Of a DNA stretch of 19,234 nucleotides, positions 6,499 to 12,927 are shown one piece after another; position 1 is the stretch's first letter; the number at the start of each line of letters is the position of its first letter. Below the pieces are notes generated by a model. The model ran no database searches and was not told where the DNA came from. It was given only the letters and a program-made list of their open reading frames with translations. Location of the stretch: contig JAKSUM010000003.1 of assembly GCA_024409025.1 (NCBI GenBank), forward strand, positions 1 through 19,234. The letters are read 5' to 3'. Position numbers and translations under genes: made by a program. The DNA is from a bacterium (GTDB lineage Bacteria > Vulcanimicrobiota > CADAWZ01).

Positions 6499-9213
6499 CT
6501 AATTTTTGTCCGTTTTGGAGCTGTATACATACTTAAAATTATGACTGTCGAACTGGGAATCTCCGGATGCGATGAATGAAGCGTCCGGCTTTTCCTCTTC
6601 CTTGAATGAGCGGCCATAGTAAGCATTGAGATACATCTGCTTAATCTCGCTCATAAGAGGATAGCGAGGATTTGCAGCTGTGCACTGATCATCAAACGCC
6701 TGTTCGGTCATTTCGTCCAGCCTGTCAAGGAAATCCTTTTCATCAGGAACATAATCCCTGATTGTAGGCTTTATTCCGACTCTTTCCTTGAGAGAATCGA
6801 TAGCCATTATAAGATTTTCAAGCTTGTCAGAATCGCTGTCTCCATCAATACCGAGCGCCTCAGCCACCTCAGCATAACGGGCAAGCGTATGAGGATGATC
6901 GTACTGCGGGAATGTTCCCATCTTAGAAGGAGCTTCTGACGCGTTGAAACGGAGAGTCTCGTCGATAAGAAGAGCATTTGCAATTCCATGGGGAATATGA
7001 TGGAAAGCTCCAAGCTTATGAGCCATTGAATGACATACTCCAAGGAATGCGTTTGCAAAGGACATACCTGCCATAGTTGCGGCATTTGCCATCTTCTCAC
7101 GGGCAACGGCATCATTAAGACCATTGTCATAAGCTCTGGGAAGATATTTGAATATAATCTGAAGAGCTCTGATTGCAAGAGAATCCGTATAATCTGTGGC
7201 CATAAGGGAAGCATATGCCTCCAAGGCATGCGTAACGGCATCAATTCCGGAAGCAGCCGTAAGACCCTTAGGGGCGGTCATATGGAAATCGGTATCTATG
7301 ATTGCCATATCAGGCATAAGCTCATAGTCAGCAAGAGGATACTTGACGCCTGTCTTCTCATCTGTTATTACAGCGAAAGGAGTAGCTTCCGAACCTGTTC
7401 CGGCGGAAGTAGGCACGGCTATGAAATAAGCCTTCTCCCCCATCTTCGGGAATACATATGTTCTCTTGCGGATATCCATGAAGCGCATTGCCATATCATG
7501 GAAGTCTGCCTCCGGATGCTCGTAAAGAACCCACATAATCTTGCCGGCATCCATCGCAGAGCCTCCACCAACAGCGATGATGCAGTCAGGGCGGAAAGCC
7601 TTCATCTGCTCGGCGCCTTCCCTTGCGCATGCAAGAGTCGGATCAGGAGCTACATTGAAGAAAGCCGCATGCTCAATACCCATTTCATCAAGCTGGCTGG
7701 TTATGGGCTTTATGCATCCATGCTCATAGAGGAATTTATCAGTGACAATGAATGCCCTCTTCTTTCCAAGAACATTCTTCAGCTCGTCAAGGGCAGTCCT
7801 CAGGCAGCCCTTCTTAAAATAGACTTTTTCAGGAGCGCGGAACCAAAGCATATTTTCTCTCCTTTCCGCAACTGTCTTTATATTAATAAGATTCATGGGA
7901 CCTACGTTTCCGGAAACAGAGTTGCCTCCCCAAGAGCCGCAGCCGAGGGTGAGAGAAGGATCGAGTCTGAAATTATAAAGATCTCCGATTCCGCCATGAG
8001 ACGAAGGAGTATTTACGAGAACACGGCATGTCTTCATGCGTGAGCTGAATTCCTGTATCTTATCCTGCTCTGTGACAGCATTAAGATATATGGAAGAGGT
8101 ATGTCCGAATCCGCCGTCAGCAACAAGCCTTTCCGCCTTTGCAAAAGCGTCCTGTATATCCTTAGCCCTGTACATTGCAAGAACAGGCGAAAGCTTTTCA
8201 TGAGCGAATTCCTCAGAGATATCAACGCTTTCCACTTCGCCAATGAGAATCTTTGTTCCACAAGGAACATTTACATGGGCAAGAGCCGCTATAGTGGCAG
8301 CCTTCTGGCCGACAATCTTGGCATTAAGAGCGCCATTGACAATAATTGTCTTTCTGACTCTCTCTGTTTCATCTTCTTTAAGGAAATAGCAGCCTCTTGC
8401 CGCAAATTCAGCCTTTGCAGCATCATAGACCTTGTCAAGGACTATTACGGACTGCTCTGAAGCGCATATCATTCCGTTGTCAAAAGTCTTGGAATGAATG
8501 ATTGAGTTTACGGCAAGAACGACATCAGCCGTATCGTCAATTATCGCGGGAGTATTTCCTGCTCCGACACCGAGGGCGGGCTTTCCGCTTGAATAAGCGG
8601 ATCTGACCATTCCAGGGCCTCCGGTTGCAAGCATTATGGCCGCCTTCTTCATCCGAGTCGCTTTCACCTCAAGGCTCGGAACATCAATCCATGAAATAAT
8701 ATTCTCAGGAGCTCCGGCAGCAACAGCGGCTTCAAGAACAATCTTTGCAGCCTCAACAGTAGACTTTTTAGCTCTCGGATGAGGGCTGATAATAATTCCG
8801 TTTCTTGTCTTCAGGGCCAAAAGAGCCTTGAAAAAAGCCGTAGAAGTCGGGTTAGTCGTAGGAATTACAGCCGCAACCACGCCTATAGGCTCAGCAACCT
8901 TTTTCATTCCGCTGGCCTTATCCTCACAGATTACCCCACAAGTCTTGAGATCTCTGTATTTGTTATATATATATTCAGAGGCGAAGTGGTTCTTTATAAC
9001 CTTATCCTCAACTATGCCCATCCCAGTCTCTTCAACAGCCAGCTTTGCCATTGATATGCGGGCTCTGTTAGCTGCCATAGCTGCAGCAGAAAATATCCTG
9101 TCAACCTGCTCCTGAGTATATGATGCAAAAATCTCCTGAGCGGCTCTGACTCTAGAAATTGCGGCTTCAAGCTTTTCAACGCTGTCCGTAATTTCATATA
9201 CGTTGCTTTCCAT
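6499..9213 (-). CDS. adhE: Bifunctional acetaldehyde-CoA/alcohol dehydrogenase
   Basis: 904 residues. Converts acetyl-CoA to acetaldehyde and then ethanol with two NADH, the main ethanol route of fermenting anaerobes. The N-terminal aldehyde dehydrogenase domain (about 1-440) has the catalytic cysteine in NGMICASEQS (C250) and a nucleotide loop near GVGAGNTPA. After a linker, the C-terminal Fe-dependent alcohol dehydrogenase domain (about 460-870) shows GGGSAMDAGK, PTSAGTGSEATPF, and iron-binding His in SGIDAVTHALEAY and in the VCHSMAHKLG / HHIPHG region. Length matches typical AdhE (about 870-900). I chose the ATG at 9213 because AAGGAGGG ends about 8 bases upstream; a GTG further out (9237) lies before this RBS. 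AdhE forms filaments (spirosomes) in other bacteria. First gene of the hydrogenase operon, driven by the promoter at 9278-9306. Confidence 0.97.
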   Translation of the reverse strand: MESNVYEITDSVEKLEAAISRVRAAQEIFASYTQEQVDRIFSAAAMAANRARISMAKLAVEETGMGIVEDKVIKNHFASEYIYNKYRDLKTCGVICEDKASGMKKVAEPIGVVAAVIPTTNPTSTAFFKALLALKTRNGIIISPHPRAKKSTVEAAKIVLEAAVAAGAPENIISWIDVPSLEVKATRMKKAAIMLATGGPGMVRSAYSSGKPALGVGAGNTPAIIDDTADVVLAVNSIIHSKTFDNGMICASEQSVIVLDKVYDAAKAEFAARGCYFLKEDETERVRKTIIVNGALNAKIVGQKAATIAALAHVNVPCGTKILIGEVESVDISEEFAHEKLSPVLAMYRAKDIQDAFAKAERLVADGGFGHTSSIYLNAVTEQDKIQEFSSRMKTCRVLVNTPSSHGGIGDLYNFRLDPSLTLGCGSWGGNSVSGNVGPMNLINIKTVAERRENMLWFRAPEKVYFKKGCLRTALDELKNVLGKKRAFIVTDKFLYEHGCIKPITSQLDEMGIEHAAFFNVAPDPTLACAREGAEQMKAFRPDCIIAVGGGSAMDAGKIMWVLYEHPEADFHDMAMRFMDIRKRTYVFPKMGEKAYFIAVPTSAGTGSEATPFAVITDEKTGVKYPLADYELMPDMAIIDTDFHMTAPKGLTAASGIDAVTHALEAYASLMATDYTDSLAIRALQIIFKYLPRAYDNGLNDAVAREKMANAATMAGMSFANAFLGVCHSMAHKLGAFHHIPHGIANALLIDETLRFNASEAPSKMGTFPQYDHPHTLARYAEVAEALGIDGDSDSDKLENLIMAIDSLKERVGIKPTIRDYVPDEKDFLDRLDEMTEQAFDDQCTAANPRYPLMSEIKQMYLNAYYGRSFKEEEKPDASFIASGDSQFDSHNFKYVYSSKTDKN

Positions 9214-9277
9214 CAAGCAACCCTCCTTTGTTTTCACTGTCTTTCTAAAAATCTATTATTTAAAACAAACTTAATAT

Positions 9278-9306
9278 ATTCTAACATATAATTATTAATA
9301 ATTCAA
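9278..9306 (-). promoter_or_regulatory. Sigma70-type promoter of the adhE-hydrogenase operon, with palindrome in the spacer
   Basis: On the minus strand TTGAAT (-35, 9306-9301) is followed by a 17-bp spacer and TAGAAT (-10, 9283-9278), extended by TG one base upstream. The expected start near 9271 gives a leader of about 58 bases to the adhE ATG. The spacer and part of the -35 hold a perfect 14-bp palindrome, AATTATTAATAATT (9290-9303), which could be an operator, although in such AT-rich DNA it may be chance. Confidence 0.7.
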
Positions 9307-9364
9307 TATTAAGACAAAAAACCTTGCCATACTCCCCATAAATAAAAAGAGTCACCTGCCCACA

Positions 9365-9434
9365 AGCCGAATTAACGGTCTTGTTACATCACAGGATGTT
9401 TGACAGCACCGTTTAAAGAAAAACATACTCGGCT
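9365..9434. repeat. Nested inverted-repeat (structured) element upstream of the adhE promoter
   Basis: An outer stem AGCCGA (9365-9370)/TCGGCT (9429-9434) encloses a long inner hairpin: AACGGT (9374-9379)/ACCGTT (9408-9413), then CTTGT/ACAG (one bulged base), then ACATC (9386-9390)/GATGT (9395-9399) with loop ACAG. GC content and pairing stand out from the AT-rich surroundings. An alternative pairing of CAGC-CCG with CGGCTG would compete with the outer stem. It could be a small RNA, the 3' end of the LysR transcript or a cruciform protein-binding site; the strand is undetermined because the pairing works on both. Confidence 0.5.
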
Positions 9435-9515
9435 GTAACCGCATGTACTTCGCTTTTTTAAAATTGGCTTATTTAATAAAAGGAAAAAATATGCACCTTC
9501 GGACTTGGCAAAACG

Positions 9516-10436
9516 TCAGTCCAAATATTTTCTCTTGGAATCGCACAGCCTTGTAATAAAGTCCTTGTCAAGATCCGAAAGCAGATATCCTTTCTTATAG
9601 ATAAGAACATCCTTGAAAATCTTTGCAGGCCCTGAAAAGTTTTTCTGTACAAGGCCGTATTTTGCAAGATTATCCTCTGATGTCTTAGGATGCCACATAA
9701 AAGCTTCAGGATTTTCCGAAACTATCCTGAATCTTAAAGCCCTGTCCGAAACAAAAAGACGCCTTGAGGACTCACCCGATATGTTGTCCCTCTTCAATTT
9801 TGCTGAAGGAAGATCGGATGTATCACATTCGGATATCCTTATGTAAGGCTTTAAATCCTGCAGTCTTATCGATTTCATAGATGCGAGCGGGCTATCTTTT
9901 CTCATGGTTATAAGGAAAGAAAATTCAGAAATCAGCTCGCAGTTAAAAATCTTATCTTTAAGCATACTACGGAAGACCTTGTCGTAATCGCTGCAATACC
10001 TTATGATCCCCAGCCTGCAGTCAAAAGCCCCGACCCTTTCAACCGTATTTAAGGCTGTATCCTCATAATATCTGAATTCAGACTCTCCGTTTGAAGAATT
10101 CGCCCTGACAAAATCAGAAAAGGCAAAGGAAATATAATCAGCCTCAGGGGCGGATATTGAAAATCTGTTAACAGACGGGCGGACCCCCTTATATATCTTT
10201 GCAATATCATCCATATGGGCAATAAGCCTGCGGGCATGGGAAATAAAAACCTCCCCGTCCTTGGTAAGCATCATTCCTCTTGCAGATCTTTCAAATATGC
10301 ATATTCCCAGCTCCGCTTCAAGCTCCTTTATGCATCTGCTTAAATTAGGCTGGGCAATCAGCAGAGCCTTGGAAGCCTTATTAACAGAGCCCGTCTTTGC
10401 AACCTCTACGGCATATTTCATATGAAGAATATTCAA
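9516..10436 (-). CDS. LysR-type transcriptional regulator
   Basis: 306 residues, the usual LysR length. The N-terminal winged helix-turn-helix (about 1-62) has the family pattern: AVEVAKTGSVNKASKALLIA, QPNLSRCIKELEAELG and LTKDGEVF. A linker helix and a periplasmic-binding-protein-like effector domain (about 90-300) follow. The ligand cannot be inferred. The start is a TTG: AGGTGA lies about 5 bases upstream on the minus strand, while the ATG five codons later has poor spacing. It is co-oriented with, and just upstream of, the adhE-hydrogenase operon, separated by 302 bases that include a separate promoter, so adhE is a natural target candidate. It also faces a divergent TPR gene; a LysR-type T-N11-A dyad in that spacer suggests autoregulation. 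Confidence 0.93.
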   Translation of the reverse strand: MNILHMKYAVEVAKTGSVNKASKALLIAQPNLSRCIKELEAELGICIFERSARGMMLTKDGEVFISHARRLIAHMDDIAKIYKGVRPSVNRFSISAPEADYISFAFSDFVRANSSNGESEFRYYEDTALNTVERVGAFDCRLGIIRYCSDYDKVFRSMLKDKIFNCELISEFSFLITMRKDSPLASMKSIRLQDLKPYIRISECDTSDLPSAKLKRDNISGESSRRLFVSDRALRFRIVSENPEAFMWHPKTSEDNLAKYGLVQKNFSGPAKIFKDVLIYKKGYLLSDLDKDFITRLCDSKRKYLD

Positions 10437-10476
10437 TCAGCTCACCTCTCATAAATTCTAAACATATATTCAATAT

Positions 10477-10485
10477 AGTATAACA
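10477..10485 (-). promoter_or_regulatory. Putative extended -10 of the LysR gene
   Basis: Minus strand TGTTATACT (10485-10477) fits an extended -10 (TGnTATAAT-like). No good -35 is seen at the right spacing, as is common for extended -10 or activator-dependent promoters. The start would fall near 10470, giving a leader of about 35 bases. Confidence 0.4.
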
Positions 10486-10525
10486 AAGGACCTCCATCTA
10501 ATATAGATATAAATAATGAAAAAAA

Positions 10526-10538
10526 TATCTTCAAGATA
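10526..10538. promoter_or_regulatory. Candidate LysR-binding dyad (T-N11-A)
   Basis: TATCTTCAAGATA is a perfect 13-bp inverted repeat around one central C and fits the T-N11-A dyad typical of LysR-type regulators. Its centre lies about 60 bases upstream of the inferred LysR transcription start, close to the usual -65 recognition site, and in the spacer shared with the divergent TPR gene. Confidence 0.45.
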
Positions 10539-10610
10539 AAAAAAGAAAAGGCTATTTTTAAAATATAAAGAAATATTATTTCATGACAAATCAGAGGAGA
10601 ATTCTTTATA

Positions 10611-11114
10611 ATGAATATGAACAATCCAACACAGGCTGATGTAATAAAATCTCTTGCAAGCAGAGCAAAATCATTTGCAGGCGAAAAGAGATATTCGGAA
10701 GCAGTAGAGGCTCTTGCGGAAATTACAACACTTGATCCAAGAAATTTTCAAGCAAATTTTCAGATGGCTCAAATCTTCTATGTTATGAAAAAATTTCCTC
10801 AGGCCGAACAAAAATGCCAGCAGGCGCTGATAATAAAGCCGGAGGACATAAGACCCTGGCTTATACTCGGAAACATATATCTTGCGACAGGAAGCTTTGA
10901 CAAAGTAATAAGCCAGCTTCCGGCAGGGCTTTCAATGAATCCGGACAATTTCCAGCTCAACTATCTCGTCGGATACGGATATGCAAAAAAAGGCGAATTC
11001 CGCAAAGCAAAGGAATATCTTGAAAAAGCAATGCGCATAGAACCAGGCAACCCCAAAGTCCGCCAGGCTATAACAATGGTCAATCAGGTTCTTTCAAGAG
11101 GCACAGGAAGATAA
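10611..11114 (+). CDS. Small TPR-repeat protein
   Basis: 167 residues composed of about four tetratricopeptide repeats (SEAVEALAEITTLDPRN, PQAEQKCQQALIIKPED, a degenerate one near FDKVISQLPAGLSMNPDN, and RKAKEYLEKAMRIEPGN) with a short N-terminal helix and a basic C-terminal tail. It has no signal peptide or other domain, so it is a cytoplasmic scaffold of unknown partner. The ATG has a strong RBS (AGAGGAGAA) about 9 bases upstream. Transcribed divergently from the LysR gene and ending in its own bidirectional terminator, it is monocistronic. It resembles the TPR protein at the left edge in repeat type, but nothing shows they work together. Confidence 0.85.
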   Translation: MNMNNPTQADVIKSLASRAKSFAGEKRYSEAVEALAEITTLDPRNFQANFQMAQIFYVMKKFPQAEQKCQQALIIKPEDIRPWLILGNIYLATGSFDKVISQLPAGLSMNPDNFQLNYLVGYGYAKKGEFRKAKEYLEKAMRIEPGNPKVRQAITMVNQVLSRGTGR

Positions 11115-11147
11115 AAAAAAGACCGCTTTTATGCGGTCTTTTTTTTA
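11112..11147. terminator. Bidirectional intrinsic terminator between the small TPR gene and the FGGY gene
   Basis: AAGACCGC (11119-11126) pairs with GCGGTCTT (11133-11140) around an A/T loop, with A-runs on the left and T-runs on the right. It serves the TPR gene (+) and the convergent six-gene xseA-to-FGGY operon (-), overlapping both stop codons. Confidence 0.9.
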
Positions 11148-12581
11148 TCTTCCTGCAAACAGACTCTTAAGGGAAGGATAAAGCTCCCTGTATACCCTGT
11201 AATTCCTGTCATATTCAGCCCTATGCTCATCAGAAGGCTCTACCGCAGGACCAAATTTTGACATATGTCCGGAAGCCTCCTTAAAGGAAGCGAACAATCC
11301 GGCTCCTTTTGCCGCGATAGAGACTATACCAAGCAAATCCGGCTCGAGGCAAAGAGCTGGCTGTACAGGAAGACCTGTAATATCTGCCTTAATCCTGTTC
11401 CAAACTCCTATAGAAGAAGGAAGACCTGATGCCCTTATTACAGACGGTCTGACTCCATGAGACGCAAAGATGTCAAGGACTTCCCTTATCTGATATGCGA
11501 CTCCCTCCATTACGGCTCTCAGCATATCATGCCTCTCATGCATCCTTGAAACACCAAAAAATACCCCTCTGGCATCAGGATCGGCAACAGGGCAGCGCTC
11601 ACCGGCAATATAAGGCAGAAAAACAAGCCCACCACATCCCGGAGCAGACAGGGATGCATCAGAAATCATGCTCTCAAACCGGAATGAGTCCCCATAAAAA
11701 GCTCTGCGGAACCAATCGAGAGTCCCTCCTCCGGATGACATTGCAGCCCCTGCATGCCAAGATCCGTTAAGAAAAGGATGTGGAGCCACGAAAAATCTGG
11801 AGTCAGGAATCCGTTCATTGGAAATTATCTCTATTCCTTCTGAAGTACCGGTTTTGTCTCCGGCAATATGAGGTTCAAGGCATCCGGTGCCCAAAATAGT
11901 CTCGGCGACATCAGCCCCACCTGTACCCGCATACACCGGAATTCCGGAAGGAATGCCGATTAACGTGGCAGCTCCTGCGGAAAGGCCGCCAATACGCTCT
12001 CCTGTCCGTATTTTAGAGGGGATAAGCTCTTCCGAAAGAGACGCCGCATCCCACTGCTTCTTGGAAAACGGAGTGAAGGTCTCGGCAAGCATTGAAAATG
12101 ACGGGATTCCTGTCAGAATAAGAGCCGCATAATCAAGAGGCTGCATAACATATGCCGTCTTTTTAAAAATCTCAGGCTCATTATCCCTAAGCCACATAGA
12201 GACAGGAGCCGTAAAAGAAGGGGGCGCATGAACGCCTGATGCCCTGCTTAAAAAGGCGGCTTCTCGGACAGCTCTGGAATCAAGCCATATTATACTCTTT
12301 CTCAAAGGCTTCAAGGAGGAATCAAGAAATATCTCAGCCGGACCAAGAGAGCAGACGCATATGGCTCCGATATCCTTTGATCCGCTCTTTATTACGGCAT
12401 CGCGCATTGTTTTTAAAAGAGCTGCAGACCATAGCTCAGGATCAGCCTCGGCCCTTATCCCGGCATATTCAAAGCTTATACGCTCATAACATGAAGACAG
12501 CATATGTCCGTCAGCATCAAAAACAGCCGATTTTACCCTTGAGGAGCCAATCTGTGAAGCCAGACAGAAAAAATCATGCAT
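11145..12581 (-). CDS. FGGY carbohydrate kinase family protein, divergent xylulokinase-like
   Basis: 478 residues, normal for the family. It has N- and C-terminal FGGY actin-like domains, with IIWLDSRA, GTGGADVAETILGTG (D224 is the expected catalytic base), FLPYIAGERCPVADPDARGVFFG and the AVMEGVAY region. Closest in pattern to xylulokinases, which phosphorylate D-xylulose and in some bacteria also 1-deoxy-D-xylulose. Unusually, the N-terminal phosphate-binding motif, normally D-x-G-T, reads SQIGSS, with Gln10 in place of the conserved Asp, and the C-terminal nucleotide motif GGGA reads ASGL (384-387). It may have altered or weak kinase activity, or a non-kinase role. The start is ATG 12581, preceded by AGAGGA; it overlaps the PqqD-like gene by 8 bases. 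A TTG/ATG further upstream (12605) lacks an RBS. Last gene of the xseA-dxs operon; its place after dxs suggests a link to DXP or deoxyxylulose, by inference only. Confidence 0.82.
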   Translation of the reverse strand: MHDFFCLASQIGSSRVKSAVFDADGHMLSSCYERISFEYAGIRAEADPELWSAALLKTMRDAVIKSGSKDIGAICVCSLGPAEIFLDSSLKPLRKSIIWLDSRAVREAAFLSRASGVHAPPSFTAPVSMWLRDNEPEIFKKTAYVMQPLDYAALILTGIPSFSMLAETFTPFSKKQWDAASLSEELIPSKIRTGERIGGLSAGAATLIGIPSGIPVYAGTGGADVAETILGTGCLEPHIAGDKTGTSEGIEIISNERIPDSRFFVAPHPFLNGSWHAGAAMSSGGGTLDWFRRAFYGDSFRFESMISDASLSAPGCGGLVFLPYIAGERCPVADPDARGVFFGVSRMHERHDMLRAVMEGVAYQIREVLDIFASHGVRPSVIRASGLPSSIGVWNRIKADITGLPVQPALCLEPDLLGIVSIAAKGAGLFASFKEASGHMSKFGPAVEPSDEHRAEYDRNYRVYRELYPSLKSLFAGR

Positions 12582-12927
12582 TCTCAAGTTCCTCTCTATT
12601 GACATACGATATCATTTCGCATTTTTCGAGATAGCACATGAAGGAATACAGCCTGTCATATACGTCATCGTTGCCGAACCGCTCTGCAAATTTTTCCGCA
12701 ATATCGGCATTAGAATATTTGCCGTCGCAGAGATTCCATACAAAGGTGCCCTTGTCATCAAGCTTTACATTGACATCAGGCAGATGAAACACACTCTCGG
12801 CAAGCTTCCTGACAAATCCGTTAAAAAAACGAGGCTGGCGCACTGATACGCAGCCGTTATCCATAATTGAAAACTCCCTGGCTCTCATGGGCACAAGCCT
12901 GCCAAAATCAATTTTCTTTTTTGCCAT
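12574..12927 (-). CDS. PqqD-like (RiPP recognition element) small protein
   Basis: 117 residues. The second half (about 50-112) reads as a PqqD fold: VKLDDKGTFVWNLCDGKYS, then an alternating helical region NADIAEKFAERFG and a last helix with YLEKCEMISY. PqqD-type domains bind leader peptides for radical SAM enzymes in peptide modification, but free-standing copies in other settings have unknown roles. No radical SAM enzyme, precursor peptide or transporter is seen nearby. The N-terminal 50 residues (basic, RLVPMRAREFSIMDNGCVSV) are unassigned. Its ATG directly follows the dxs stop (TAG-ATG), and its end overlaps the FGGY gene by 8 bases, so it belongs to the isoprenoid operon. Function unknown. 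Confidence 0.72.
   Translation of the reverse strand: MAKKKIDFGRLVPMRAREFSIMDNGCVSVRQPRFFNGFVRKLAESVFHLPDVNVKLDDKGTFVWNLCDGKYSNADIAEKFAERFGNDDVYDRLYSFMCYLEKCEMISYVNREELENA

Larger units (their letters stand above)
9214..9515. other. Non-coding region between the LysR gene and adhE
   Basis: About 300 bases without a credible gene. It holds the adhE promoter (9278-9306), a nested inverted-repeat element (9365-9434), and just after the LysR stop a weak hairpin GGACT (9501-9505)/AGTCC (9518-9522) with a T-run on the minus strand some 12 bases further on, which may be a poor terminator for the LysR gene. I find no convincing Rex, CRP or FNR site and no known riboswitch signature. Confidence 0.7.

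Noticed and set aside
5974..6579. Open frame of 201 codons antisense to the phosphotransferase
   Set aside because: Fully opposite a gene with an intact catalytic site and good RBS; the predicted protein has no recognisable pattern.
7030..8043. Long open frame (337 codons) antisense to adhE
   Set aside because: It lies inside the strongly conserved adhE on the other strand, its translation has no domain character and there is no RBS; it is a codon-bias shadow.
9365..9434. SRP RNA, 6S RNA or a known riboswitch for the structured element
   Set aside because: GGTGCTGT resembles part of the small SRP RNA, but the conserved GGAA/AGCAG apical region is missing, and no known riboswitch core is seen.
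9214..9515. Rex operator or CRP/FNR site at adhE
   Set aside because: Only half-site-like pieces such as TTGTT are present; no dyad close to the known consensus near the promoter.
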